Assembly (NCBI GenBank): GCA_944375725.1
Contig: CALWAZ010000120.1
Span: forward strand, 1 to 44,796
Direction of reading: 5' to 3'
Origin: an uncultured Merdimonas sp.
GTDB lineage: Bacteria > Bacillota > Clostridia > Lachnospirales > Lachnospiraceae
DNA: 44,796 nucleotides
Shown here: in pieces, positions 1-7,271 of the stretch
Numbering within the stretch: the stretch's first letter is position 1
Layout: each line of letters opens with the position of its first letter
Translations under genes and position numbers: made by a program
The notes under the pieces: model-generated
Seen by the model: the letters and a program-made list of their open reading frames with translations, nothing else
What the model was told of the DNA's origin: nothing
Database searches by the model: none

Positions 1-116
1 AGATATCCCATTCGAAAGAAGTAAGACCCCTTGAAGACGACAAGGTAGATAGGGCAGAGGTGGAAGTGCGGTAACGCATGGAGCTGACTGTTACTAATAG
101 GTCGAGGGCTTGACCA
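1..116 (+). rRNA. 23S ribosomal RNA, 3' end (partial)
   Basis: The first bases match the conserved 3' end of bacterial 23S rRNA, including the segment that reads ACTAATAGGTCGAGGGCTTG and ends near GACC at 115. Only the last part of the gene lies in the window; the rest is upstream. No 5S rRNA follows, so the 5S gene of this operon must be elsewhere. The exact mature 3' end is uncertain by a few bases. Confidence 0.95.
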
Positions 117-243
117 AGAGCGGAGGAAGCGAAAAGAAGCGCTCCGCAAAGCGTCATAGGATAGAAAGTCTTGGAGAAAATGGATTGACAGTATATAGTT
201 TTGAAGGCACAAGAAAGAAATATCGAATAGAAGTTTTCAGACA

Positions 244-278
244 GGTTTTCGATTCAAGATGAGTCGAAAGCCTTTTTT
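244..278 (+). terminator. Intrinsic terminator of the rRNA operon
   Basis: A 12-bp stem (244-255 pairing with 261-272, with two G-U pairs) has a 5-nt loop and is followed directly by a run of six T. It lies between the 23S end and the first protein gene. The stretch 117-243 between them shows no gene or 5S sequence. Confidence 0.8.
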
Positions 279-393
279 GGTTCCAGGGTTCAGAACATCT
301 TTAATTTATCCTAAAAATGTGAACATATTACAAAGAAAAAAAGGTAAAAATGTTATAATTTATACATCAATAAAAATCGCAGGAGGAACAGAT

Positions 394-1401
394 ATGAAGA
401 TCGATATGAAAAAATGGGTCCAGGAATGTATTTCCTTACCAAAGAAAAAGGCAATGCCGATTCTGTCTTTTCCGGGAATTCAGCTGACGGGACACAGTGT
501 TGACGAAATGGTTAAGGACGGACACCTGCAGGCAGTCTGCATGGAAGCCATTGCGAAAAAGTTCAACACAGGCGCGGCGTTCAGCCTGATGGACTTATCG
601 GTAGAGGCTGAAGCATTTGGAAGTTCTGTGCATTACAGCGAGGATGAAGTGCCGACTGTAACGGCAGCTCTGGTGCATGACGAGGAAGAAGCAGAGGCTC
701 TGAAGGTTCCGGAGGTCGGCGCAGGCCGTACAGGCGAGTGTGTCAAGGGAATCAAAGAGGTGTCTCAGCTGATCACCGATCGTCCGGTACTTGCCGGAAT
801 CATTGGTCCTTTCTCTCTGGCAGGAAGACTGCTGGATATGACGGAAATCATGATTCTGTGCTTTGATGATCCGGAGATGGTAGAGACGGTTCTGGAGAAG
901 GCGACAGAATTTCTGATTAAATATGCAAAAGCTTTCAAGGAAGCAGGAGCAAACGGCATTGCTATTGCAGAACCGGCTGCCGGACTTTTATCCCCGGGAC
1001 TGATTCAGGAATTTTCCACTCCTTATGTAAAGAAGATTCGTGAAAGTGTAGAAGATGATGACTTTATCATTCTGTATCATAACTGCGGAAGTGTAGTTCC
1101 CCTTCTTGACAATATTAAGGAGATTGGCGCATCCGCATACAGCATAGGAAATGCAGTGGATATTGAAGAAGCATTGAAAGTAATTCCTGAGGACAGTATC
1201 GTAATTGGAAATATTGATCCCGCTGGAACATTCCGGAACGGAACACCGGAGAAGGTACGCAAAGAGACGCTGGAGCTTCTTGAGAGATGCGGAAAGTATC
1301 CGAATTTTGTGATTGCCAGCGGCTGCGATATTCCGCCGATGACACCGATGGAGAATATACAGACATTCTTTGATACAGTGGAAGAGTATTATAACCGGTA
1401 A
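394..1401 (+). CDS. Uroporphyrinogen decarboxylase-fold corrinoid methyltransferase (MtaA/CmuA-like)
   Basis: This 335-residue protein belongs to the UroD superfamily branch that moves methyl groups to or from corrinoid proteins (MtaA, MtbA, CmuA, MtvB type), not the haem-synthesis enzyme. The zinc-ligand pattern HxC...C of that branch is visible as H229-N-C231-G and C311 in an SGCD motif. The start at 394 follows GGAGGAACAGAT. An in-frame upstream extension would run through the rRNA terminator and is rejected. The gene stands alone in front of a minus-strand PocR-AraC regulator. A TATAAT lies at 354-359 without a good -35 box, as expected for activator-dependent transcription. It could serve as methyltransferase I for an unknown methyl donor; coenzyme M as acceptor is unlikely in this kind of organism. 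Family is certain, substrate unknown. Confidence 0.88.
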   Translation: MKIDMKKWVQECISLPKKKAMPILSFPGIQLTGHSVDEMVKDGHLQAVCMEAIAKKFNTGAAFSLMDLSVEAEAFGSSVHYSEDEVPTVTAALVHDEEEAEALKVPEVGAGRTGECVKGIKEVSQLITDRPVLAGIIGPFSLAGRLLDMTEIMILCFDDPEMVETVLEKATEFLIKYAKAFKEAGANGIAIAEPAAGLLSPGLIQEFSTPYVKKIRESVEDDDFIILYHNCGSVVPLLDNIKEIGASAYSIGNAVDIEEALKVIPEDSIVIGNIDPAGTFRNGTPEKVRKETLELLERCGKYPNFVIASGCDIPPMTPMENIQTFFDTVEEYYNR

Positions 1402-1510
1402 AAATCTGTTTTACAGACACAGAAATATTTTGTACATAATAAAGGAAAAAGCCGGCCTGGCAGGGCAGATAAAAAATGCTGCCTGACCGCCTGGCTGGCT
1501 TTCATCTGGG

Positions 1511-2758
1511 CTACCGGAACTGCTTCGGTGTCAGTCCGGTATACTTTTTAAATACCTTTGAAAAATAACTCTGATCTTCAAATCCTACAGCCATCGCGAT
1601 GTCGATGATGGAAAAGTCAGTGTTGGCAAGCAGCCGCTTGCTTTCCTCGATGCGCACCATGTTCAGATATTCTTTGAAAGAAGAACCTGTACAGGTCTTA
1701 AACAGCGTTGAAAAATAGGAAGGATGCAGATGTACATGGCTGGCGACGTCTTCCAGCGTCAGAGGACCATTAAAGTGTTCTGATATGTACAGGATTGCCT
1801 TTTTGGTAATTTCGTGGTTTTTGGAAGGAATGTAATTAAACATGCTTTCCGAAAAGGTTTCCACAATCTCCTGCAGCTTGTAGCAGAGTGTATCTATCGT
1901 GTTAATCTGCTGGAGATTCTGCAGAAACTGATTATTCAGTTTCAGAATGCTGTCTGTAGGTGCGCCGCCTTCAATGGCGGTTCTTGACAGGAGAGAGCAG
2001 AGTTCCAGGGCCCTTGCTTTTACAATATCCAGACTGTTTCCTTCGGAAAAGAATACATATCCGAGGAGATCGTTGAGAATTGCATTGGCTTTCGGAGCAT
2101 CTCCCTGCTTGACTTTACTGAGCAGTTCCTTTTCCTTTTCGTAAGGATAGGGCGGCTTTTCCAGGTTTTCTGCTTTGTAGCGCTGGATGGATTCATTGAT
2201 GCGTGACTGCTGAAGGAGTTTTTGATTATTCTGCCATAGTTCCTTTTTACTTTCAGTTATAAGATTGGAAAAAAGGTAGAACAAAAGATGGCTGATGTGG
2301 TTTACGAGAGAGGCTTCTATCACTGGTATGCCTTCTGTCTCATCATACAGCTCCAGAGCTTTTTCCGTAGTCAGGGGATATCTTTTGGCGATGGTTGATA
2401 TGAGAATAGAGTCCGGCTGATCCATCAGAAAGGGCCCCACAAGAATAGAGCCGAGGAATGTATGCTTGTTGATCAGAGGATATACAATATGGTTCAGTTC
2501 TGCGTGACAGGCAAAAATATAGGGTTCTCCCAGTTCGATTGCTTTCTTGCTGGCAGAGATATGTATTTTTTCGCAGGAGTCTTTGGAGGGAAGATGCTTC
2601 TGAAACAGAGTGCAGAAGCGGGGAGTATCCCCTTCAGAAACAAGGATTTCGCCCTGATCGTTGATGATCTGTATAGGAAGTTTGATACAGGCATGGAAAG
2701 TGAGCGCCATATCTTTCAGAGTCTTTTCAGGTACGATAGTATATAATAGCTGTTTCAA
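1511..2758 (-). CDS. PocR-domain AraC-family transcriptional regulator (first copy)
   Basis: This 415-residue cytoplasmic regulator has an N-terminal PocR ligand-binding domain (about residues 5-165; conserved Cys residues and a CHAEL motif followed by LVGPF). A linker of about 140 residues follows. The C-terminal AraC double helix-turn-helix (about 312-413) ends in the typical YFSKVFKKYTGLTPKQFR. PocR domains are known or proposed to sense small organic molecules. The start is a TTG at 2758 preceded by GGAGAGAGGGC; the second regulator of this block has the same TTG arrangement. It is flanked by a UroD-type methyltransferase and, divergently, by the corrinoid protein gene, so it probably activates the methyl-transfer genes. 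The effector is not known. Confidence 0.88.
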   Translation of the reverse strand: MKQLLYTIVPEKTLKDMALTFHACIKLPIQIINDQGEILVSEGDTPRFCTLFQKHLPSKDSCEKIHISASKKAIELGEPYIFACHAELNHIVYPLINKHTFLGSILVGPFLMDQPDSILISTIAKRYPLTTEKALELYDETEGIPVIEASLVNHISHLLFYLFSNLITESKKELWQNNQKLLQQSRINESIQRYKAENLEKPPYPYEKEKELLSKVKQGDAPKANAILNDLLGYVFFSEGNSLDIVKARALELCSLLSRTAIEGGAPTDSILKLNNQFLQNLQQINTIDTLCYKLQEIVETFSESMFNYIPSKNHEITKKAILYISEHFNGPLTLEDVASHVHLHPSYFSTLFKTCTGSSFKEYLNMVRIEESKRLLANTDFSIIDIAMAVGFEDQSYFSKVFKKYTGLTPKQFR

Positions 2759-2770
2759 AGCCCTCTCTCC

Positions 2771-2875
2771 TTTGGTATGAAATATAAAACTATTGTATCA
2801 CAGTTTTGGCGGTTTTTCACAATAAAATTTGGAAAATAGAAAATTAATACAAATAATCATGAATAATTACCAAAA
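2771..2875. promoter_or_regulatory. Intergenic control region with TACCAAA motifs, PocR-AraC / corrinoid gene
   Basis: Between the divergent regulator and the corrinoid protein gene there are ATACCAAA (minus strand, 2771-2778), TTACCAAA (2867-2874) and a related AATACAAA (2846-2853) placed 21 bp before the latter. Roughly 21-23 bp spacing of direct repeats is typical of AraC-family sites. A TATAAT-like -10 follows around 2894-2899 with no good -35, which fits an activated promoter. Assignment as the PocR-AraC binding site is inference. Confidence 0.4.
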
Positions 2876-2939
2876 CAAAAAACGGGTTTTTACTATAATA
2901 ATAAGCAAATAAAACGGAATACATATGGAGGGTGTAATT

Positions 2940-3590
2940 ATGGATCTTATTCAGGAAATTTCAGAGTATCTGCAGAAGGGACGCGCGAAAAACGTTAAGC
3001 AGCTGGTTCAGCAGGCGCTGGATGAAAACATGGACCCGAAGGCAATTTTGAATGACGGCCTTCTGTCTGGTATGATGATTATTGGCGCAAAGTTCAAGAA
3101 CAATGAAGTGTTTGTTCCGGAGGTTCTTGTTGCAGCGAGAGCAATGAACGTAGGCTTAAGCGTATTGGAGCCCAAGCTGATTGAGGTTGGAAACGAGCCT
3201 GTTGGAAAAGCGGTTATTGGAACAGTTCAGGGCGATCTTCATGATATTGGAAAGAATCTGGTTGTTATGATGCTCAAAGGAGCAGGTTTCGAAATTTACG
3301 ATCTGGGCGTGGATGTTGAGACTTCTGTATTTATCGACAAGGCTGAGGAAGTGGGAGCAGATATCATCTGTATGTCCGCGCTTCTGACAACGACTATGCC
3401 GAAGATGCAGGACTGCATTGATATGCTGAAGGAGAGAGGCCTTCGTGATAAGTACATCGTTATGATTGGCGGAGCTCCTGTAAATGAAAGCTTCTGTGAG
3501 CAGATTGGCGCTGACTATTATACTCCTGATGCGGCTTCCTGTGCAGAGGTGGCAAAGAAAGTTGTGCTGGAAAAGAAGGCAGCTAACTAA
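2940..3590 (+). CDS. Corrinoid (B12-binding) methyltransferase protein, MtaC/MtbC/MtvC type
   Basis: This 216-residue protein carries the methyl group on cobalt between methyltransferases I and II. Residues 1-85 form the helical cap domain. Residues 88-216 form the Rossmann-like cobalamin domain with the base-off binding motif DxHxxG (D99, H101, G104), where H101 ligates cobalt, plus the later GG segment IGGAPV. The length matches the family (about 210-220). The start at 2940 follows GGAGGG; an in-frame ATG 15 nt upstream at 2925 overlaps that ribosome binding site and is less likely. It lies next to the corrinoid activator and shares the block with two candidate MT1 proteins and one MT2. Its methyl donor cannot be read from sequence. 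Confidence 0.95.
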   Translation: MDLIQEISEYLQKGRAKNVKQLVQQALDENMDPKAILNDGLLSGMMIIGAKFKNNEVFVPEVLVAARAMNVGLSVLEPKLIEVGNEPVGKAVIGTVQGDLHDIGKNLVVMMLKGAGFEIYDLGVDVETSVFIDKAEEVGADIICMSALLTTTMPKMQDCIDMLKERGLRDKYIVMIGGAPVNESFCEQIGADYYTPDAASCAEVAKKVVLEKKAAN

Positions 3591-3755
3591 TTGTAAAAGG
3601 CAGACGGAAATTTGAAATGTAGAAAAGGAAACCAGTGAAAATCTGGTACAGGCTTACCCCTACTGTAAGCAGGGACGAAGAATCAAAAAACCATTGTCCG
3701 GCAGGATGAGAAGGGATTCTTAGGATGAACTGTGAGTCAGGATACTTTTACAATA
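3590..3755 (+). promoter_or_regulatory. Cobalamin riboswitch
   Basis: The sequence after the corrinoid gene has the conserved cobalamin riboswitch elements in order: CCAGTGAAAATCTGG, then CTACTGTAAGC, then GGATGAACTGTGAGTCAGGA with the B12 box AGTCAGGATAC at 3735-3745. A perfect 10-bp closing stem P1 is formed by 3590-3599 and 3746-3755; its 5' strand starts on the last base of the upstream stop codon. It lies directly upstream of the corrinoid activator gene. When cobalamin is bound it would be expected to lower expression of that gene. Confidence 0.9.
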
Positions 3756-3757
3756 AG

Positions 3758-3883
3758 GCAGTCTATCTTGGGTGGGAGACAGACTGCAAAAAAGAACAGG
3801 GATGTATGATATGTAAACTCTTTTGGATAAAAGGGTTTTCTTTCTTTATAAAGAAAAATACAGGACATATCATGGGTTAGGAG
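3758..3883 (+). promoter_or_regulatory. Likely expression platform of the cobalamin riboswitch
   Basis: Downstream of the aptamer are a 7-bp hairpin (3758-3764 with 3781-3787) and a 9-bp perfect inverted repeat, ATGATATGT at 3806-3814 and ACATATCAT at 3865-3873. The latter ends a few bases before the AGGAGG ribosome binding site (from 3879). No T-run follows either stem, so control by access to the ribosome is more plausible than termination. The pairing was found by eye and no folding was computed. Confidence 0.45.
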
Positions 3884-3891
3884 GCGGTGGA

Positions 3892-6045
3892 GTGAAGAGA
3901 ACGGAGTTTGATATAAAGATTTCCATTGAGGATGTCTGCAGATTTCTGGATATTCATAAAAAGAGTGACTCTTATGAGGAACTGCTGGAGGAATTGAAGG
4001 AAATGCTTCCCATGGCGTATGAAAAGATTGAGCCCATGGCACTTCTGGAATTTGGCAGTCTGGATGGCTATACGGTAGAAGAGGAAGGCAGACCGATAAA
4101 GGAAGCGCTGTTTGGCATTTGTACAGTGGGAAAACGGATGGCGGAATGGTCTACTCAGCTGTTTGCAGAAGGAGACTATATGCGTGGAATGATGGCGGAT
4201 GCCATTGCGGATAATTATCTCTTTCAGATGGATACGGCAATGGAGCAGACCGTAATAGACATGTGCCGGAAGCAGGGGAAGGGAATTATAAGGCGTATAG
4301 AAGCGCCCCAGGATATTCCCATGAGCATACAGAAGCGGGCGTATGATGCAACCGGGGCGGAGCAGGAAGGAATCGGAATTAAGCCGAGCTTTATGTACGA
4401 TCCGGTAAAAACAGTCTGCCAGATTTATCTTCTGGATGATGACACCAGCCGTTATCATCCGGAACACGACTGCAGCAGATGCAGCAATCTGACCTGCAGA
4501 AACCGCAGAATCCCATCTGTTCAGGTAAAGGTGCGCACTGGAGAAGAAGAGAGGCGGATACGCGCGCGAAAATCTGAAAGCCTTCTTGAAACATTCCAAA
4601 AAAAGGATATTTTTCTGACGGCAGTCTGCGCGGGAAGGGGAACCTGCGGGAAATGCAGGGTGCAGTTTCTGGAAGGCGCAACGGAACCGGATGAAGCGGA
4701 CAGAAAGGTTTTTACAGAGAAAGAACTGGAGCAGGGCTGGAGGCTGGCCTGCCGCGCATATCCGAAGCAGGACTGCACGGTTCTGCTGGACAATGCAGAG
4801 ACAGATTTTTTTGTGCTTGCGGATACAAAGGACGGAAACGAAAGAAGAATATCTGATGGGACGTCTTATGGAATTGCGGTAGATATCGGAACCACAACCA
4901 TTGCCATGCAGCTGGTGGATTTGTCGGATGGAAGGACGGCAGATGTCTATACGGCAATCAACAGGCAGAGGGCTTATGGAGCGGATGTTATCAGCAGGAT
5001 AGAAGCGTCGAACAGCGGAAAAAAAGAAGAACTGAGAAGCAGCATCCGGCAGGACCTTTTAAAAGGAATTGGAAAGCTGACAGAAGATAACCGGCTGAAG
5101 ATAAGCAAAATGGTTATCGGGGCAAATACGACCATGGTGCATCTGCTCATGGGTTATTCCTGCGAGACACTGGGAGTCTATCCGTTTGAACCGGTCAATA
5201 TCGATATGATTCACATCCCTTACCGGGAACTGCTGGAAGATGAGAGGCAGGACTGCCCGGTGACGATATATCCGGGAATCTCCACGTATGTGGGAGGAGA
5301 TATCGTGTCGGGGCTGTATACCCTGGAGTTCGCGAAAAGGGAAAAACCTGCGGTTTTGATTGACCTTGGAACAAATGGGGAAATGGCAGTGGGATGCAGA
5401 GACGGAATTCTTACTGCATCTACGGCAGCAGGACCGGCTTTTGAAGGCGGAAATATTACCTGTGGAACAGGAAGTATCCCGGGAGCGATCTGCGGCGCGG
5501 TATATCGGAATGGAAAGATGGAGACGGAAACCATCAATCATGCAAAACCATCGGGAATCTGCGGCACAGGTATTATTGATGTCATTTATGAACTGAAGAA
5601 GGCAGAAATCATAGATGAGACGGGGCGGATGGAAGAACCGTATTTTAAAGACGGTGTTCTTCTTTCTGAAGAAGGAAATCTGCGTTTTTATCAGAAGGAT
5701 GTCAGAGAAATACAGCTGGCGAAGGCTGCGGTGCGGGCCGGATTGGAAACGCTGGCAGCCAGATATGGAATCAGCTGTGAAGATGTCGACCGGTTTTATA
5801 TTGCAGGAGGATTTGGGTACAAAATGAACATCCATAAGGCAGTAGATATCGGCCTTCTTCCGGCACAGTGTGAGGGCAGGACGGAAGCAGTAGGAAACAG
5901 CTGCCTGCAGGGAAGTGTCAAGTATCTTCTGGATCCTGACGCGGAGAAAGAGACGGAAGAGCTCCGGAAAATGGCCAGAGAGCTGCCACTGTCGAATGAT
6001 AAGATGTTTCAGGAATTGTATATGGAATATATGTATTTTGAGTAG
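3892..6045 (+). CDS. Reductive activator of corrinoid proteins (RamA/RACo-like, DUF4445) with MetH-activation-like N-terminus
   Basis: This 717-residue protein is expected to re-reduce inactive Co(II) corrinoid protein to Co(I) at the expense of ATP. Residues 1 to about 190 resemble the AdoMet-binding activation domain of B12-dependent methionine synthase. A CxxCx4C cluster (C194, C197, C202) follows. Residues about 208-300 form a [2Fe-2S] ferredoxin domain with C246, C252, C255 and C287. Residues about 326-717 form the ASKHA-type ATPase domain opening with DIGTTT. The start is a GTG at 3892 right after AGGAGGCGG; longer in-frame versions lack a ribosome binding site. The gene is preceded by a cobalamin riboswitch and the corrinoid protein gene, which supports the role strongly. 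Confidence 0.9.
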   Translation: MKRTEFDIKISIEDVCRFLDIHKKSDSYEELLEELKEMLPMAYEKIEPMALLEFGSLDGYTVEEEGRPIKEALFGICTVGKRMAEWSTQLFAEGDYMRGMMADAIADNYLFQMDTAMEQTVIDMCRKQGKGIIRRIEAPQDIPMSIQKRAYDATGAEQEGIGIKPSFMYDPVKTVCQIYLLDDDTSRYHPEHDCSRCSNLTCRNRRIPSVQVKVRTGEEERRIRARKSESLLETFQKKDIFLTAVCAGRGTCGKCRVQFLEGATEPDEADRKVFTEKELEQGWRLACRAYPKQDCTVLLDNAETDFFVLADTKDGNERRISDGTSYGIAVDIGTTTIAMQLVDLSDGRTADVYTAINRQRAYGADVISRIEASNSGKKEELRSSIRQDLLKGIGKLTEDNRLKISKMVIGANTTMVHLLMGYSCETLGVYPFEPVNIDMIHIPYRELLEDERQDCPVTIYPGISTYVGGDIVSGLYTLEFAKREKPAVLIDLGTNGEMAVGCRDGILTASTAAGPAFEGGNITCGTGSIPGAICGAVYRNGKMETETINHAKPSGICGTGIIDVIYELKKAEIIDETGRMEEPYFKDGVLLSEEGNLRFYQKDVREIQLAKAAVRAGLETLAARYGISCEDVDRFYIAGGFGYKMNIHKAVDIGLLPAQCEGRTEAVGNSCLQGSVKYLLDPDAEKETEELRKMARELPLSNDKMFQELYMEYMYFE

Positions 6046-6046
6046 C

Positions 6047-6111
6047 GGCACAAAAAAGGGGACAGCAGACTCTGAATTTGAAATTCGGTCTGCTGTCCCC
6101 TTTTTTGTGCC
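6047..6111. terminator. Bidirectional intrinsic terminator
   Basis: Two perfectly complementary 24-nt arms (6047-6070 and 6088-6111) contain A6 and T6 tracts and enclose a loop with an inner GAATTTGAAATTC palindrome. It lies between the convergent ends of the corrinoid activator and the second PocR-AraC regulator and would stop transcription from both sides. Confidence 0.92.
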
Positions 6112-6136
6112 GGATCCGATTTCGGGCGTTGAAGCT

Positions 6137-7036
6137 TTAACTTCGGTATTGCTTAGGAGTCAGTCCTGTGTATTTTTTAAACACTTTAGTGAAATAGCTC
6201 TGATCTTCAAAGCCGATAGAGAGGGCGATGTCAAGAATAGAGCTGTCTGTGGTGGTAAGAAGCTTTTTACTCTTTTCGATGCGGATATAATTCAGGTATT
6301 CTTTGAAGGAAGAACCGCAGGACTGTTTGAAGAGCGTAGAAAAATAGGAAGGATTCAGCTCCACATAGTCGGCGGTTTCTTTCAAGGTAATAGGACTGTC
6401 AAAGTGCTGCTGCATATAGGTAATAGCACTTTGTATTACATCTGTTCCCTTTCCGGAATCAGTGGCTGCCGTTTCTCTGCTTCCATTTTGAGGTGCTTCC
6501 TGTGGGACAGAGGCGTTTGAGGAGAGGAAAGGTAAAAAGATATAGGAAATAAGCCAGCTGCATTGTTCAGCCTTTTCTGGCGTAATCAGAGGAATATGTT
6601 TTGCCTTTTCATATAGTTCAAGCAAATCCCTGGCTTCTGGAGAATACCGTTTTGCAATATCAACAAACATATCCGGGCTGGGTTCTTCTGTAACAAATGG
6701 GCCTACAAGGATGGAACCAAGCTGCTGGCGGCCGCTGTTCAGCGGAAAAATCAGATGACTGAGATTGGCATGGCAGGAAAAGATAAAGGGATTTCCGGAT
6801 TTCATCGCGCGTCTTCCGGCATCTGCGTGAAGCTTATGGCAGGGGTCTTCTCCGCCGGAATACCGGGGAAGGATTTTCTGAAAGCAGATGCAGAAAGGAA
6901 GGGGTGTGCCGAATCCGCAGATGACTTCTCCGTTTTCATCTAAGGCGGAAACCGGAAGCTCCAGACAGCAGTGAAGACATTTCAGTAGTTTTTCAAGTTG
7001 GTCTTTCTGAATATAGGTATATAATACAGGCTTCAA
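6137..7036 (-). CDS. PocR-domain AraC-family transcriptional regulator (second copy)
   Basis: This 299-residue paralogue of the regulator at 1511-2758 has a PocR domain (about residues 3-165; FCICFQ, CHANLSHL and LVGPF motifs) and a C-terminal AraC DNA-binding domain (about 197-298, ending in TGLTPKQYRS). It lacks most of the central linker of the first copy. A TTG at 7036 is chosen as start because it follows CGGAGAAAATGC and aligns with the TTG start of the paralogue. A longer in-frame TTG at 7111 has no ribosome binding site and lies inside the promoter. It probably controls genes of the methyl-transfer block; two TTTGGTAA repeats at its own promoter suggest autoregulation. Confidence 0.87.
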   Translation of the reverse strand: MKPVLYTYIQKDQLEKLLKCLHCCLELPVSALDENGEVICGFGTPLPFCICFQKILPRYSGGEDPCHKLHADAGRRAMKSGNPFIFSCHANLSHLIFPLNSGRQQLGSILVGPFVTEEPSPDMFVDIAKRYSPEARDLLELYEKAKHIPLITPEKAEQCSWLISYIFLPFLSSNASVPQEAPQNGSRETAATDSGKGTDVIQSAITYMQQHFDSPITLKETADYVELNPSYFSTLFKQSCGSSFKEYLNYIRIEKSKKLLTTTDSSILDIALSIGFEDQSYFTKVFKKYTGLTPKQYRS

Positions 7037-7052
7037 AGCATTTTCTCCGAGA

Positions 7053-7111
7053 TTTGGTAAAAATATAAGATAATCTTTGGTAATAATATCATTTTTAAAA
7101 AATGAAATCAA
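7053..7111 (-). promoter_or_regulatory. Promoter and repeat operator of the second PocR-AraC gene
   Basis: On the minus strand TTGATT (7106-7111) and TATTAT (7083-7088) are 17 bp apart. Two exact copies of TTACCAAA (read as TTTGGTAA on the plus strand at 7053-7060 and 7076-7083) lie 23 bp apart, touching the -10 box and the transcript start. Direct repeats at that spacing suit an AraC-type dimer. Their downstream position suggests repression or autoregulation. Binding is inferred. Confidence 0.5.
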
Positions 7112-7193
7112 GACATTGACACAAAATATTTACACATATGAAAATATTTTATGTGGATAAAACAGGAATGTGTTGATTTAAAAACACAGAATA

Positions 7194-7222
7194 TTGAAGA
7201 AGATTCTGAAAAATGTTATAAT
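7194..7222 (+). promoter_or_regulatory. Promoter of the SorC-family regulator gene
   Basis: TTGAAG (7194-7199) and TATAAT (7217-7222) are separated by 17 bp, a good sigma-A promoter, about 50 bp ahead of the ATG at 7272. Confidence 0.6.
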
Positions 7223-7271
7223 CTTTTTTATTAAGACAGGCAGAAGTTGACTGCCGGAAAAAGAGGATATT

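Noticed and set aside
117-243. Possible 5S rRNA after 23S
   Set aside because: The sequence has none of the conserved 5S segments and is followed by a terminator.
259-393. N-terminal extension of the first UroD-type protein
   Set aside because: It would translate through the rRNA terminator and has no ribosome binding site; ATG 394 has GGAGGAACAGAT.
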